Assembly: GCF_003473485.1 (NCBI RefSeq)
Contig: NC_053042.1
Coordinates: forward strand, 12,420,501-12,484,500
Reading direction: 5' to 3'
DNA length: 64,000 nt
Source of the DNA: Medicago truncatula
Taxonomy: Eukaryota > Streptophyta > Magnoliopsida > Fabales > Fabaceae
A model generated the notes under the pieces. The model searched no databases. It was not told the origin of the DNA and worked only from the letters and a program-made list of their open reading frames with translations. Both the position numbers and the translations under genes were made by a program. Below are positions 47,387-59,571 of this stretch, one piece after another. How positions within the stretch are numbered: position 1 is the first letter of the stretch; each line of letters opens with the position of its first letter.

Positions 47387-49066
47387 TATGAAACTGAAAC
47401 AGGAATGAAATCTGCAGCAAAATGTGTGTGTTTCAGAACTGTGACTTGCAGGGTAGTTGAGTTCTGATAGAAATAAATTCTAAGACTAGTTTTGGTGTTG
47501 CATGTGTTAATAACAGTTTTTTCAAAGCTGTTTTATACACTTTTTCAGCTGTTTATGTTTATTTGCATGCTTTTCAGAAACTCTTAAGTCCTTGTAAGCA
47601 TTTATAGTGGGCTGTAAAAGGTTGGTGAAGCTTCAAAACTACCTTTGTCACTATTCTAACGGACAAAATCAGAAATAGAAAAGAAAAACATTCATAAAAT
47701 AGTCCAACCTTTCAAAAGACAAGAAAATTATTGGTACATTATTTGGATTTTACAGTATTTTATTTGTAATTTTTTTTAAACTCAATGTCTATCTATGAAT
47801 GGCAGTATAATACAAATTTTTATATTTGTCATAAAAGAAATAGTACAATTTATTTTTTTAATCATCATTACTACATGCTTACATAGTATAGTTTTGAACA
47901 ATGAACATATTATTATTATTATTAGTATTTTGACAAGGCATTAACATACTAATCAAATTGCTGAAACTTAAGCCACTTGGCTGGCCAATAATGTACCCTT
48001 AAATTCTGCATAATACTATCATGCTAATTTATTGGTCACCATTTATGTTACATATAATGAATTCATGAAGCTGTTGTACTAGTGCATTTATTGTGTGAGT
48101 AGTTGGTGCTTTCCAATGCCGGCCGAAAGAAAGAAAGAAATGTTTGAGATTAATGTCAACAGAAATGTTTAGATGATCTAGTCAATACATAAATTGTTCC
48201 ACAAGTACTTTTTTAAAAATAAAATCTTATTGATATAATTTGAGCATAAATATCAATATTAATCAAACGATAATATTCTTTTTGGAAAATGTTAACTTGT
48301 GCCCTTAGGGCACATACTAATAGAAATTATGTATTAAAAATTATGTTAATTTATTGCTCAAAATGTTTAATATTAATTTTTTTAATTAAATTCTTACCAT
48401 TAATAGAATGAAATTAATGTTTAACATGTGTCCTTAGGGCACAAGTTAACACGACCCATTTCTTTTTACTAATTTAACTATTTAATTATTCCACTTTTAG
48501 ACAAGTTGGTAACGACGGATTGGAAAAAAATGAAAAACAATTTTGGAGAAGAAAACCAGATGAAAAGAAAACGATTTGCTAGTTAAGTTGGGGGTGGAAA
48601 ATTGGATGCATGCAGTTGTGAATTGGTGCAACAAAACTCATTATTAGGTGCATTACGATGCCGTCTTATACAAAAAATTAAATTCAGTAACTTATGTGAC
48701 CATAGTCAACTATATGGTTGAACCAATACTTGATTGGACATATGATCATAGTAAGGAAATTTGTCAAAAAGATTTCTTAAGTTGTATGGTTTAATTGGTG
48801 ATAAAAATACCTTCTGGATAGACTTTTTTTTTTAATTAAAAATGACTAAATATAACCGTGTAAAAACGTAGGTAGAAACGATAGTAACATTGTCTTGTGA
48901 AGAAAAAAAGAGGACGAGGAAGATAAAGTTAGTGGCCAATTGAAAAGATAGACACTTATACCTAATTTCTTGTGCTAGCCATAATGTTTCATGCAACATT
49001 TATGGCATGCATGTGGGCACCGCAAAATGAATGGTACAATACCCTTGCTTTTTTGGTTTGTTGATA
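47387..49066. other. LACS upstream region, no gene seen
   Basis: Presumed 5' UTR and promoter of LACS near 47.4 kb, then AT-rich spacer. CCTTAGGGCAC repeats in inverted/direct form around 48301-48440 (GTGCCCTTAGGGCACA and TGTCCTTAGGGCACAA), perhaps ends of a ~140-bp MITE. Confidence 0.4.
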
Positions 49067-49083
49067 GTTACTAGTACATGTTT

Positions 49084-49175
49084 TTTTTATATTTTTATGG
49101 TGGTCGGGGTTTGAACCTCAGACCTTGTATATATTATGCGTTGTTCATACCAATTGAGCTAAGCTCACAAAGACC
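49084..49175 (-). mobile_element. tRNA-derived SINE with 17-bp TSD
   Basis: Minus strand: box A TTAGCTCAATTGGTATG, box B GAGGTTCAAACCCCG, then an A-rich tail. Flanks GTTACTAGTACATGTTT (49067-49083) and GTTACTAATACATGTTT (49176-49192) match at 16 of 17 bases. Confidence 0.78.
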
Positions 49176-49192
49176 GTTACTAATACATGTTT

Positions 49193-50136
49193 AATTTCAT
49201 CATTTATTTACGAATATTAAAACCAATGAAGAATAAAATCTAGTGGTATAGAGATTATTTTACTCCTAAGAATTTCTCTTGATTGAAATTTCAATTCTCA
49301 AATGAAGGACAATACTTTAAAAATTGATTCAAATCTAACGAAGGTATTTATTATGTTTAAATGGGTAAAATGTATTTTAATACATGGAAACCAAATGTTG
49401 AATGTTTGATTCGACTTAAGACCTATGAAGAAATCAGAGCTTCCTTGGATAGACTGGATTGAAGATTTAATTTTAGCTGATTCATGACATTGTGTATGTT
49501 TTATTATGTTGTTGAATTATGTTCTTGAATTTGTTATATTGTTGAAATTGTTATTTTTAATGTATGTTGTTGAAATTAAATTTCTTGTGTCTGAACCAAT
49601 CTTATATTTTAAGGTTTATATTGAAAACTTTTTCGATAAATGTTAATAGCAAATTCAAAACATAAAAATTATCTGGACTAAAACATTTACAATTAGTTAC
49701 AAATATAAAAATATATTTATTCATACGTTGAATCATTCATTATATAATCACTAAAATTTATTGAACCAAAGGATCGCTATAATGTTACTAAACCAAGAGA
49801 GCGACACTCCCGTAAAAAAATTCACTCATTCGTTAATGAAGTTTGATTCAGAAGTTAACAATACTCCACATAAACGTGTATTTAAATCTTCATATCAGTA
49901 AGCTCTACTTTGAATATGATGAGCTCCAAGACTCAAAACTATATCATTTGATGGTCCAAATTAATGTTTCTTTGAAATTTGAAGTAGACCCGAGTTGAAT
50001 GCTCAGAACATTATGATAATTTTTTCACACTCTACATACTTCTCACGTTCACTCCAAAATTTCAAAAATGCCTTCGAGTTTTTTGGATTCTAAAGTCCAA
50101 ATGTCTAAATTGGGGTTTTTCGACCATTTTCAAAGT
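49193..50136. other. intergenic spacer, no gene seen
   Basis: AT-rich spacer up to the first Mutator-like element. Confidence 0.4.
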
Positions 50137-51264
50137 GTAAAAAAAGACTATTACTTTTTCCACCCTATGTCTTTCCTCGCACGCCCTATTTTTTTTTCTT
50201 CTTCAATTTTAACCCTGGTCCGGATTTCGTTTTCCAGATTGCATTGTTAGAATTTTGCAGATGTTTCCGGATTTGAAAATCCGGAATAATGTTTTACCAT
50301 AACTTTTGTAATTTTAATCTTCAAAATTCGTAAAATAAAATAAAACACAGAAATAAAAAGACACAAACATAAAAACAACTCATTTTATTAATATATAAAT
50401 AATACATTACAATAATTTTCAAGCTTTTTAAGCTTATTACATAAGATGTTAAATCTATTTCTACTCTTAACTTATTACATAAGCAATACCGGTGGCTGTG
50501 GAGAGGAAAGAGGGGGGAGGAAAGAAGATGGCGGGGAAGAAGAAACCAATGCTGCCTGATAGGACAACCAGTAGCTTTGGTGTTGGTGGGGAGACATAGG
50601 GGGCATAGGGGCCTCTAGGGAACAAGAGACCATGATGGTCAACATGACACCTAGGCAAACCAACCTCACACCCAGACTGACCCCTTCCCTATTGACCGAT
50701 CATATGACCCCTGATGGATTTCCAAAGAGGCCTCTTTCTATGAAAGGCCAACGATGGAAACACATCATTGTAGAGGAGAAGAGGAGAGAAGAAAGTGTGC
50801 AAATGTTTGAGAAAATGAACCATATTTATAGCGGAGAGGGATTAAAAAAACGTGGGGAAGCCATCAATTCCGGTCAAAAAACGTGTAGAAACACGTTTTT
50901 CAACTTGACCACCGTCCAAAACGTTTGAAAAATGTTTTCTTTGTGGTGCAGACCACCGGCCAAAAGCTTCTGGTGTAATCCGGAATGTATAATCTGAAAT
51001 ACACATATATTCCGAAAACATACGATGTTGGGGTGAACAAAGGGAAACTTGAGACTTTGAGTATGGTGAGGGTTGGTTCGGATTTTAGAATCCGGATTTA
51101 TTCAGCATTGGATTCTTTTGTGTTTCCCACATTGCACCGAGAGTTTATATGGTCCACAACATCCAAGGACCTTTATAAATACATCCTCTCCGGTTTTCAG
51201 CTTCAACACCATCAAAACACACAAACACAACAAAGAAAACCATGCAAATTTTTGTCATTAAGCT

Positions 51265-51336
51265 GAGGATCTTCCTCACGTTGTCACAAATATATGAGTT
51301 AACTCTCTATTTGACGGCGTGATGAAGATCTTCTGC
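51265..51336. repeat. foldback hairpin 1
   Basis: Arms 51265-51290 and 51310-51336 pair well (AGGATCTTCCTCACG with CGTGATGAAGATCTTC), with a ~20-base loop. First of three within 350 bp. Confidence 0.7.
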
Positions 51337-51390
51337 ATGCTGTCAAATACAAACAAGCACACCATAGAGACCATGCAAATTTTTGTCATT

Positions 51391-51465
51391 GTGCTGAGGA
51401 TCTTTCTCATGCTGTTTTAAATATATAGATCTCTATATAACAACATGATGAAGATCCTCAGCATG
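51391..51465. repeat. foldback hairpin 2
   Basis: Arms 51391-51418 and 51439-51465 are nearly fully complementary (GCTGAGGATCTTTCTCATG with CATGATGAAGATCCTCAGC). This unit and hairpin 1 are tandem copies about 132 bp apart, each starting CATGCAAATTTTTGTCATT. Confidence 0.75.
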
Positions 51466-51525
51466 TTGTCAAAAATATATAGATACTGCTTGATGCCTCC
51501 TTGATACATAGATAACTCAAAAATA

Positions 51526-51618
51526 TCAAGAGGTTGCTATGAGTTAGATCTTGCTGCCTGCCAGATGAATATGTCATTTGGCAAGACAGCAGGATCTAAC
51601 TCAAAGAAATCCTCTTGA
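51526..51618. repeat. foldback hairpin 3
   Basis: Arms 51526-51563 and 51578-51618 pair over about 36 positions with a few mismatches (GAGTTAGATCTTGCTG with CAGCAGGATCTAACTC), with a loop of about 14 bases. Size and mismatch pattern resemble a plant microRNA precursor. No known microRNA was recognised. Confidence 0.75.
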
Positions 51619-52334
51619 AAACTCCTTCCCAAAAAGATTCATCATTTCTGTTATTATGGTTTTTTTAACTGTTTATTTGTCTTATGTTGCTTCAATTTAT
51701 GTTATGTACCTTTGTTCTATTTTTTCCAAGGCATTTGCAACGAAAACGATCCAAACAAAAGGGTCTGATGCAGTTCGGACTTTAAAATCCGGAATAGCTT
51801 CATGCATTCCGGATTATAAAATCCAGAAACCCTCAGTAACATTTTGGCCGGTGATGTTTCACCAAAGGTTATGCTGGTTAGTGGAGTTTTAATACGTTTT
51901 TAGGACGGTTTTGAATGAAAAACAAGTTTTCCTTGACTTCCAAATTACTTATGACTTGTTTTAGGCTATAAAAAGGCTTGGATCTTCAACATTTTCCTTC
52001 ATTCTTCTTCACCCTCTTTTCTTACATTTTCTTCAAAAAAAATTTGTTTTTTAGGTAGATTTTAGGAGTATTAGTGGTGTCATGGTCATTGTTGACCGCT
52101 CATACGACCCCTGCAATTGCATTGCAGCTTATGCGGGAGTCGTATAAAGGTCAACAGAGACCCTTGACATCAAAGAAAGACACCAAATATTCATATCGTA
52201 TTTGTCTGGATTATATATTCCGGAAACACTAACAATTTGGTCCGGATTACGTAATCCGGACCAGGGGTATTTATGGAATTTTTCAGGGAGCGCGAGAAGG
52301 CAACAATGTGGGAAAAGTAATAGTCGTAAAAAAA

Positions 52335-53920
52335 TAGCCACAGTGCAATTGCGACTAACTGTTTTGTTTAAGATTTTTACCAATTCGGATTCTAGGATCT
52401 GAACACCTCCTTTTACATGCTTTGAACCCCTCTTGTAACAAATAATTATGGAAAAAATGTGAAATTTAATTTTGACACAAGAAAGGTTTGAAGCATGTAA
52501 AACAGGTGTTTAGATTTTAAACTGTAAATGAAAAAAAAAAAAAAACCACTTGTTTTTTGTTTGGATTATGGAATCAAAATCAAAATGGGTAGGAATCTTG
52601 AGTAAAGCAGTTAGTCTGCATGATTTCAACCGTAGCTAAAATAACTATGACTAATTTTTTTTTCTTTAAAAATAGTGGAGAAACTCATGTTGAGCTCTAG
52701 AATTCAAAAAATCCAGGGACATTTTGAGATTTTCAGAGGGTGCGCGAGAAGTATGAATGGTAAGATAAGAAATTCCCAATAATATTTTTGAAGGAATTCC
52801 CAAACATTATTAGAAGTGAAAGATTGGGCCCTCTCTGCAGTATTACTACAATCTTTAGAGGGAGTTTCTTTTTCTCACCCCTTATATTCTTAAAAACACT
52901 TTTTTTATAAACAAGTTTAATGACTAAACGTTAATAGTAAAATGAAATGATTTACATAAAACAAGTTAAGAAATAAATTTTAACCAAACTACCAAAGATA
53001 TTTAGTTACTTTTTGTTGGTATAGGATACTTAATTACTTAATTTGTAAGGCTAAAGGAAAGTTTGAGGGAATAATTTCATTTTTCACAAAGATAAAAGAG
53101 AGATGAATACAAATGACGCAGATCACAAAATTCGTAAAGAGAATAATAATCAACTTATACATTTAATCTTCTACAAGTACAACTATTGCATAAGAATTAG
53201 ATCAAGTAAGTATCAAAACAAATAACTCTCACTTTCTTGAAAGTTCATCATGTTTGATTCTTTGATGAGATAAGAAAAAAATAGTCAAAATATGAAAACA
53301 AGTAAGAAAAAATCAGCACCTTTAATTATTCGTGTTCAGTTAGCTAGCATTCATTGATTGGTTCTCTACTCATTTATTTCATAAAGAAGAAGAACATAGC
53401 ATATATAGATTCTAACCAATTATTCATCTCTCCCACTATGAAACACACCTCTCTCCATGGGACACGTTGAACTAGTATATTTTTTTGTATGGTTAAAAAA
53501 ATATTCAAGAATTTATTTCCTTAGATTTAATTTTCATTATTGGCATTCTAGATGAAGATGCATGCAAGTGGATAAGTTCATGCTAAAATTTCATTCTGAA
53601 GATATTGCTCCTAAGAGGCTAGAAGGTAGAAAACTATAAATTAAGGTAGGTATTTATTCGTACATCCTTTATTTAAAAATTTAAAAATGATTTTGGTGGC
53701 GTGCTTGTCATGCCACATATATATCCTTAGCTTTTAGAATTTCATTCTTTGCTTCATTATAGGAAGTAAACTGTAACTTAGATTAAATTTCATTATAATG
53801 TTAGGTTCCAATCATAAAGTTGCCATTCTAGTGAGGATACACATACACCTAAAAGAAATTACATGCCATATACGTCAAAAGATTTGAATAAATAACTGAA
53901 TTTATTTCGTTATATAGATT
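52335..53920. other. spacer between Mutator-like elements
   Basis: A stretch at about 52710-52765 (CCAGGGACATTTTGAG, GGGTGCGCGAGAAG) resembles the right end of the element at 50146 and may be a fragment of a third copy. The rest is AT-rich with no gene. Confidence 0.4.
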
Positions 53921-53921
53921 T

Positions 53922-54330
53922 TTTTTTAACAAATCAAAATGAAATATATTGCTCAAATGAAAAGTGATTAATCCTGTATAAGGTTTGCAAAAATTGATAA
54001 ATCACCCGATATTTGATACAAAAACAAGGCACCAAACCAAAGGATGCCACCACCAAATAATAAAAACAAAATTACATGACACCCATACACAGAAGTGGGT
54101 GTCTCGACCAATCATGAAAATCAAAAGCAATTGGAATAATATTAGAAGAAATCCATAAAAAGAATTGCGCTTCACTTTTTCAAGGATGTTGTGAATATCG
54201 ATAACCGCATTGGTAAAGACACAGTTGTTTCTATCCTTCCAAATTGCCCATGTAGAAGCAAGCCAAATAACTTTGAAATAAATATGTTATGATCGCGGCA
54301 TACCCGCCAAGGAATACAAGAAAAATAATC
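53922..54330 (-). mobile_element. LINE 3' remnant, antisense
   Basis: On the minus strand it encodes ASTWAIWKDRNNCVF and NILEKVKRNSFYGFL, the zf-RVT end of a plant LINE, then runs to an A-tail (the T-run at 53922-53930). Sister of 29948-30300. Confidence 0.65.
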
Positions 54331-55127
54331 AATAGACACGCAAACACTTACCTATTTAAAGAATACAAGGAAAATAATCAATAGACACGCAAAATGGATT
54401 ATACAAAGAGATAGAAAAAAAATAAAGTGTTAAATGATTGTTGAAAAAATTAGGGTGATTATATATCATTACTCCTAATAAAATTCTCCAAAGGAAGTTT
54501 CACCTATTGGTTTCGTGTCATCATAAGTATTTCCATAATATAATTTTGGAGAATGATAACTAGTATTCTAAGGGCATTGGTTAAGCATCCAAAATAAGTA
54601 AGTTTTTTTATTTTTTTTTATTTTTTTTTATCATTTTGTATTTTTTTTTTATAAATATATAAAACCAAGAGAATGTAAAATGAAATAACACATTGTTTCA
54701 AAGAAAATTAAATAATACATCACAATACACTTATCATGTGTGAATCAAATGCATGAAAAAATAAGTATCTATCATTATCCAACTCTGTATCATAACTTAT
54801 CTTTATCATATCATGTGCACTAGACATTTCTTTTAAAAAATATATTTTTAAATCACATCAGAAATATCATAGATAGGGAACCTTTTGAGGAGCTGAGACA
54901 CATGGAACATTTTGACGAACATAGATGCGTAGTTGAGACGCATAGTAAGGGAGTACTCCTTCCCATCGTCTTATGAGTTTGGGCTTGCTCCATTTATTTA
55001 CTATCTATTTTTTGTCAACTTAGGAGAGAGATAGACACATGTGATAGGTTAGTGGAGTCCATTTTACTAAATATACCTCAGTAATTGGTCTTAATAATAA
55101 ATATACCTCATGTATTTACCTCAATAA
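54331..55127. other. intergenic spacer, no gene seen
   Basis: AT-rich. GAATACAAG(G/A)AAAATAATC with AATAGACACGCAAA is tandemly repeated around 54312-54390 (a ~55-bp direct repeat). T-tracts at 54605-54650. Confidence 0.4.
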
Positions 55128-55136
55128 TATAATGTA

Positions 55137-56487
55137 GAGTTTAACTTTTCTCACTCTATCGCCTTCTCGCGCGCCCTGCAAAATTTTCAAAAATACCCCT
55201 CGTCCGGATTACATAACCCGGATCAGATTGTTAGTGATTCCAGAAAACGAAATCTGGACTAGATATTATGTGCTTTTCTGAGTTTTTCTTTGATGTCAAG
55301 GATCTCTGTTGACCGTTATATGAACCTTACACAAGCAGCAATGTTATTGCAGGGTTCATATGAACGGTCAACAATGACCATGACACCGCCGATACCCCTA
55401 AAAAACTAAAAACATTTGAAGAAAATGGAAGAAAATAGGTGAAGTGAAGAATGAAGGTATTTGTTGAAGATGGAAGCCTATTTATAGCCTAAAACAAGTC
55501 CTAGGTCATTAATACAGTCAATGAAAACGTGTTGGTGGTTGTAACCGTCGAAATTCATATTAATGACTCTCTTTCAAAAGAAACCAATGCTGAAGCTCTC
55601 CGGATTTTACATTCCAAAACGTCCTTAGCCCTACAAGAAGTGCCAACTTTTCCCTCGTTCACTATTATCGTATTGATCTGGAAAATATATTCCGGAAAAC
55701 AGATGTGCATTCCGGATTTTATATTCCGGAATGCATCAGTCATGGCCGGTGGTCTGCACCACACGTTTTTGTCGGTGGTCAAGTCAAAAAAATGTGTTTT
55801 ACCACGTTTTTTGACTGTATTTATGACCTCTCAACCTTTTTTGACCCACCCCTCCCTATAAATAGCCTTCCAAACCCCAACATTTCTCACACCATCCTCT
55901 CCCACCCTCTCCTATTCTTCTTCCTTCTACAACCATGGTTTTCCATTGTTGGCCTTTCATAGATAAGGGCCTCGTTGAAAACTTTTCAGGGTTTGTATGA
56001 ACGGTCAATGAGGATGGAACCGCGCTGCGACGAAGTGCAATTCATCTGAGGGTCATGTGGGTCAGTGTGGTTCTCAGCTTGGCCTCCAATAGGGAAACTA
56101 CTACTATGTCCTATCACATAGCAGTGTTTAGCCTCTTAGGAGATTAGAATTAGGCTCTTAGGAGATTAGAAATAGATTTAAGATCTTATATAATAAGCTT
56201 ACAAAGCTTGAAAATTATTGTAATGTATTGTTCATATATTAATAAAATGAGTTGTTTTTATGTTTATGTCTTTTTACTTCTGTTTTTTTATTCTATTTGC
56301 ATTTTATTTTACGAATTTTAAAGCTTAAAATTGCAAAAGTTCTGGTAAAATATTATTCCGGATTTTAAAATCCAAAAACATCTGTAAAATTCTAACAATA
56401 CAATCCGAAAACTAAATCCGAATCAGAGGTAAAATTGAAAAAAATAAGGCGCACGAGGAAAGGCATAAAGTGGAAAAAGTAAAATTC
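55137..56487 (+). mobile_element. Mutator-like element, 1351 bp, with near-perfect 9-bp TSD
   Basis: Ends GAGTTTAACTTTTCTCAC and CGTGCGCC/AAAAGTAAAATTC are related to those of the element at 50146 and lie in opposite orientation; 56130-56480 matches the reverse complement of 50130-50470. TATAATGTA (55128-55136) and AATAATGTA (56488-56496) differ at one base. It has the same TCCGGA-rich body and the inner hairpin, but lacks the three-hairpin cluster. Non-autonomous. Confidence 0.78.
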
Positions 56488-56496
56488 AATAATGTA

Positions 56497-57448
56497 TTAT
56501 TTAAGTTAAAGAAATTTTGGATATATTCTTCAGGGCCACAAGGCCCCACTCCCTGCCTGATATACTTTAGCACAAATATTTTATAATATACCCACCCCAT
56601 TAAAGAAGGGAGATAAAATGGAAAAATGCAATGTATGATTTGATAAAAATGAAAGAAAAATAGAAAAGCAAAAGAATTTTAAAAGACAGGGCAGTCAAAA
56701 TTGTTAGTATGAGAATACTCTTTTAGTAGTACTATACATTTCTCAATAAGTTTCATTGAATAGTTGCTTTTTTGCTTAATTTCTTCATATACTAAATAAA
56801 ATGTGTTATAAAAATATGTTGTTGACAAAACATTATTACTGCATGGTTAATATTGATTTATTTTGTTTAATAACGATTAACTGAGAAATTTGATCAAATA
56901 ATGAGTAAAATTGAAAGTTGTAACGTTTGATTGGTCCTAATGATAAGAGATTTGAGCAACAAGTGATTAACAGTGTGATCCCATGACTCTTATGTATAGA
57001 GAAATTTTTTGTTGGAAGGGGAGAATTCACTTGTATGCTTGCATGTTCCCGCAATGATATTAATCATTGTCAAACCGCGGTGAAAACTTCATAACTATAA
57101 CTATAACGTGGTAAAAACAAAAACGGTAGCAACTTGAAGCATCTCATAGAAAAAATGTTACGAGCAAAATTTAGGTATCTACTTTGACTAGGGAAACAAA
57201 ATTTCAAACTACATTACTACGGTATAGAATCCAAAATTTAGAAGTAGTTTGAAAAATCAGAACTGTATATCTTGTGCTTTTCTGTTATATACGTGGAGAT
57301 TCCCATGAACTATTTTTCCTTTACAATTGCTTGAACCATAAGCTAAATTTGATTCACCCTCATCATATATAATTCATATAGCTTTTCTATCCTCCCACAT
57401 CCAAATATACTATCCATTCTTGTAAGCAACAAAAAAAAATCCAAAATA
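56497..57448. other. DC1 gene upstream region
   Basis: AT-rich, probably includes the promoter of the DC1 gene; no other gene seen. Confidence 0.4.
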
Positions 57449-58519
57449 ATGTATTCCATAGCCAAATTTTCTAATCATAAAGACACAACCATGAACACCA
57501 CAAAAAGATACAATGAGATATCTCATTTTAGCCATCAAAAACATAAACTAACATTTCAACACTCCGAGTTTCCATTCAAATGTGATGGCTGCAAAGAAAT
57601 TGGCATAGGTTCGCGTTACAGCTGCAACATTTGTGACTATGATCTTCACATGCATTGTTCTATTCCATCCCCTTCTCTTTTCCACCCTTTCTACCCAAAA
57701 TGTTGCTTCCAATTCCTCTCAAAGCCACCGGGAGACATACCTCGTTATTGTAACGCTTGCGAAAAGAGTGTCACCGGTTTTGTCTACCACTGCTTTTCAT
57801 GTGGTTTTGATCTTCACCCTTGTTGTGCAAAGCTTCCAATGATACTTGATGATCATGGTGAGGTGAAGTTGTATCTATATCGGAAAGTGAGTTCGTCGTG
57901 TCAACGTTGTGGACAAAAAGGACGAAGCTGGAGTTATAGGTAAGGATGAATCTGCTAACAAACTTGCGGTGATGTTCACCCCCCTAAATTTTATTAATAT
58001 ATGTATAGTATTATATAAGTTTATTATATTGATTACCAAAAACAAATAATGAAGGACAAAAGTTGAAAGTGATGACTTCGGAACAAAATTACAATATATA
58101 TTTATACTTTAAAAAATGATATGTTAAAATTATTAGTACTACAAATTTATGAGTTTTTTATTTGTTGCCTCTATATCATAATTTCTGAGTCCGTCCCTGA
58201 TAACAGATCATCATGTAAGAAGTATAACTTGCATGTGGCATGTGTGAGGGAGATGATTGTGGAGAGCTGGCATCAGATGTATGTCGGACGAAGTAATGGA
58301 AGAACAACAACAATGTCAACAATGGTTGAGACAGGGGTTCCTATGAGTTTGAAGAATAATCTGCATACTGTGCATAATGGAGGTAGAAAAAGCAAAGGGA
58401 AGGTGAGGAAGTGTGCTGAGATGGCTGGAATGGCTGTACAGATCGTTGTCTCAGCTGTTTTGGGAGATCCAACGGTTCTTATTGCTGGGATTATGGGGTC
58501 GTTGATATCGCGATCTTGA
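57449..58519 (+). CDS. DC1 (cysteine/histidine-rich C1) domain protein, 2 exons
   Basis: Exons 57449-57939 and 58207-58519 give 804 nt, 267 aa, joining through AG|A. Plant DC1 proteins bind zinc through C1-like His/Cys modules; many act in stress or hormone responses. Exon 1 has two or more modules: HKLTFQHSEFPFKCDGCKEI then YSCNICDYDLHMHCSIPS, and HPFYP then YCNACEKSVTGFVYHCFSCG and FDLHPCCAKLP. The third module straddles the intron (SSCQRCGQKGRSW / SSCKKYNLHVACVREM). The C terminus is less usual: a charged stretch, then a hydrophobic tail (MAVQIVVSAVLGDPTVLIAG) that could be a membrane anchor. Start could be 57449 or the in-frame ATG at 57491. Confidence 0.9.
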
Positions 58520-59405
58520 TCTTGTGGTGGATGGTAGTTCATTGTATTGTATCAAATATCTGCTATTGTGAAAAATGTCAGTGGAATATTTGTGTATCAA
58601 TTTCAATGAATATATATTCATATGGAAATTCTTATCTTGGATTTCTTTTGATATTGTTTAGGGGTTTTATGTTTAGAAATTTTTTGCTTTGATCATGACT
58701 ATGAGCTTAATTCAAATCTTGACAAACTAATTAACCTGTAAAATATATCTTCCTTTTGACAAAACCTGTAAAAAATTATCGAACATAAGATGTGACACAT
58801 TACTAAGATATTGACGGTGTGCATATACCCTTGTAAGTTGTTTCTTGAACACCTATTTTTGTACATATGCATTTTTGTTGTTGAGTGTTATGTCGATATT
58901 TGTTTTCAAGTAGCTGTCTGATGAACATATATCGGCCAAATACGCAGACACGATCAAATTAGAATAACAGTAACCAAAATCATCATCTTATCACATAAAA
59001 CCACATAAATCAAGATCCCTTTATACTACATCAGCTGTAGTTGACATTTTCAACATTAATTAGAATACATTAGCCAAATAGAAACATGATCAAATTTCAT
59101 TAATTAAGCAAATGAGATTTTCTGCTAACAACGGTGGAATACATGAGCATTAGTACAAAGAAATATAAATCTAATTTATCATGGTTTTAATGAGAAATCT
59201 GATTTTCTATTCACACTCATGACACTATAACTCAAATTTTTATGTCTCTACAATCACAATGTGACTGTGATTTGTGTTGAGAAGCATGATAGAGATCAAA
59301 AAACAAAAAAGAAATAAATCAAGAGAAAAGTTGACTGCAATGAGCAATCAAGAGAAAAGTTACCTAAACTAATAAATATTAATCAACTTAAAACAAAATT
59401 CATCA
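58520..59405. other. spacer downstream of DC1 gene
   Basis: 3' UTR and AT-rich spacer. 58465-58960 has a diverged duplicate at about 60520-61160. Confidence 0.5.
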
Positions 59406-59487
59406 GTCAATATGTCCGAGTGGTTAAGGAGACAGACTTGAAATCTGTTGGGCTACGCCCGCGCAGGTTCGAACCCTGCTGTTGACG
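59406..59487 (+). tRNA. tRNA-Ser (anticodon UGA)
   Basis: 82-nt class II tRNA. The acceptor stem GTCAATA pairs with TGTTGAC; box A TGTCCGAGTGGTTAAGGAG; anticodon arm CAGACTTGAAATCTG with TGA; a variable arm (GGGCTACGCCC); box B GGTTCGAACCC. It is followed by a T-run (TATTTTTT) as the Pol III terminator. No intron. All arms look intact. Confidence 0.95.
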
Positions 59488-59571
59488 TATTTTTTAATTT
59501 AAAGAATTAAATAATATCACATTTTTATATTTATTCAATTTTTTGGGACAAAAATGTTCTCATCATATCCT

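Larger units (their letters stand above)
50146..52325 (-). mobile_element. Mutator-like element, 2180 bp, with 9-bp TSD
   Basis: Left end GACTATTACTTTTT and right end AAAAGTAATAGTC are inverted repeats. Similarity extends inward about 100 bp (CCTCGCACGCCCT versus CGCGAGAAGG; CCTGGTCCGGATT at left, AATCCGGACCAGG at right). GTAAAAAAA is repeated exactly at 50137-50145 and 52326-52334, the 9-bp target duplication of the Mutator group. No transposase was recognised, so it is non-autonomous. Inside are a G/A-rich stretch at 50474-50640 that may be captured sequence, many TCCGGA motifs, and a cluster of three foldbacks at 51.26-51.62 kb. Strand is set relative to the copy at 55137. Confidence 0.85.

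Noticed and set aside
50632-50928. 98-aa ORF inside the Mutator-like element
   Set aside because: No conserved domain, reads across repeat sequence; not a transposase.
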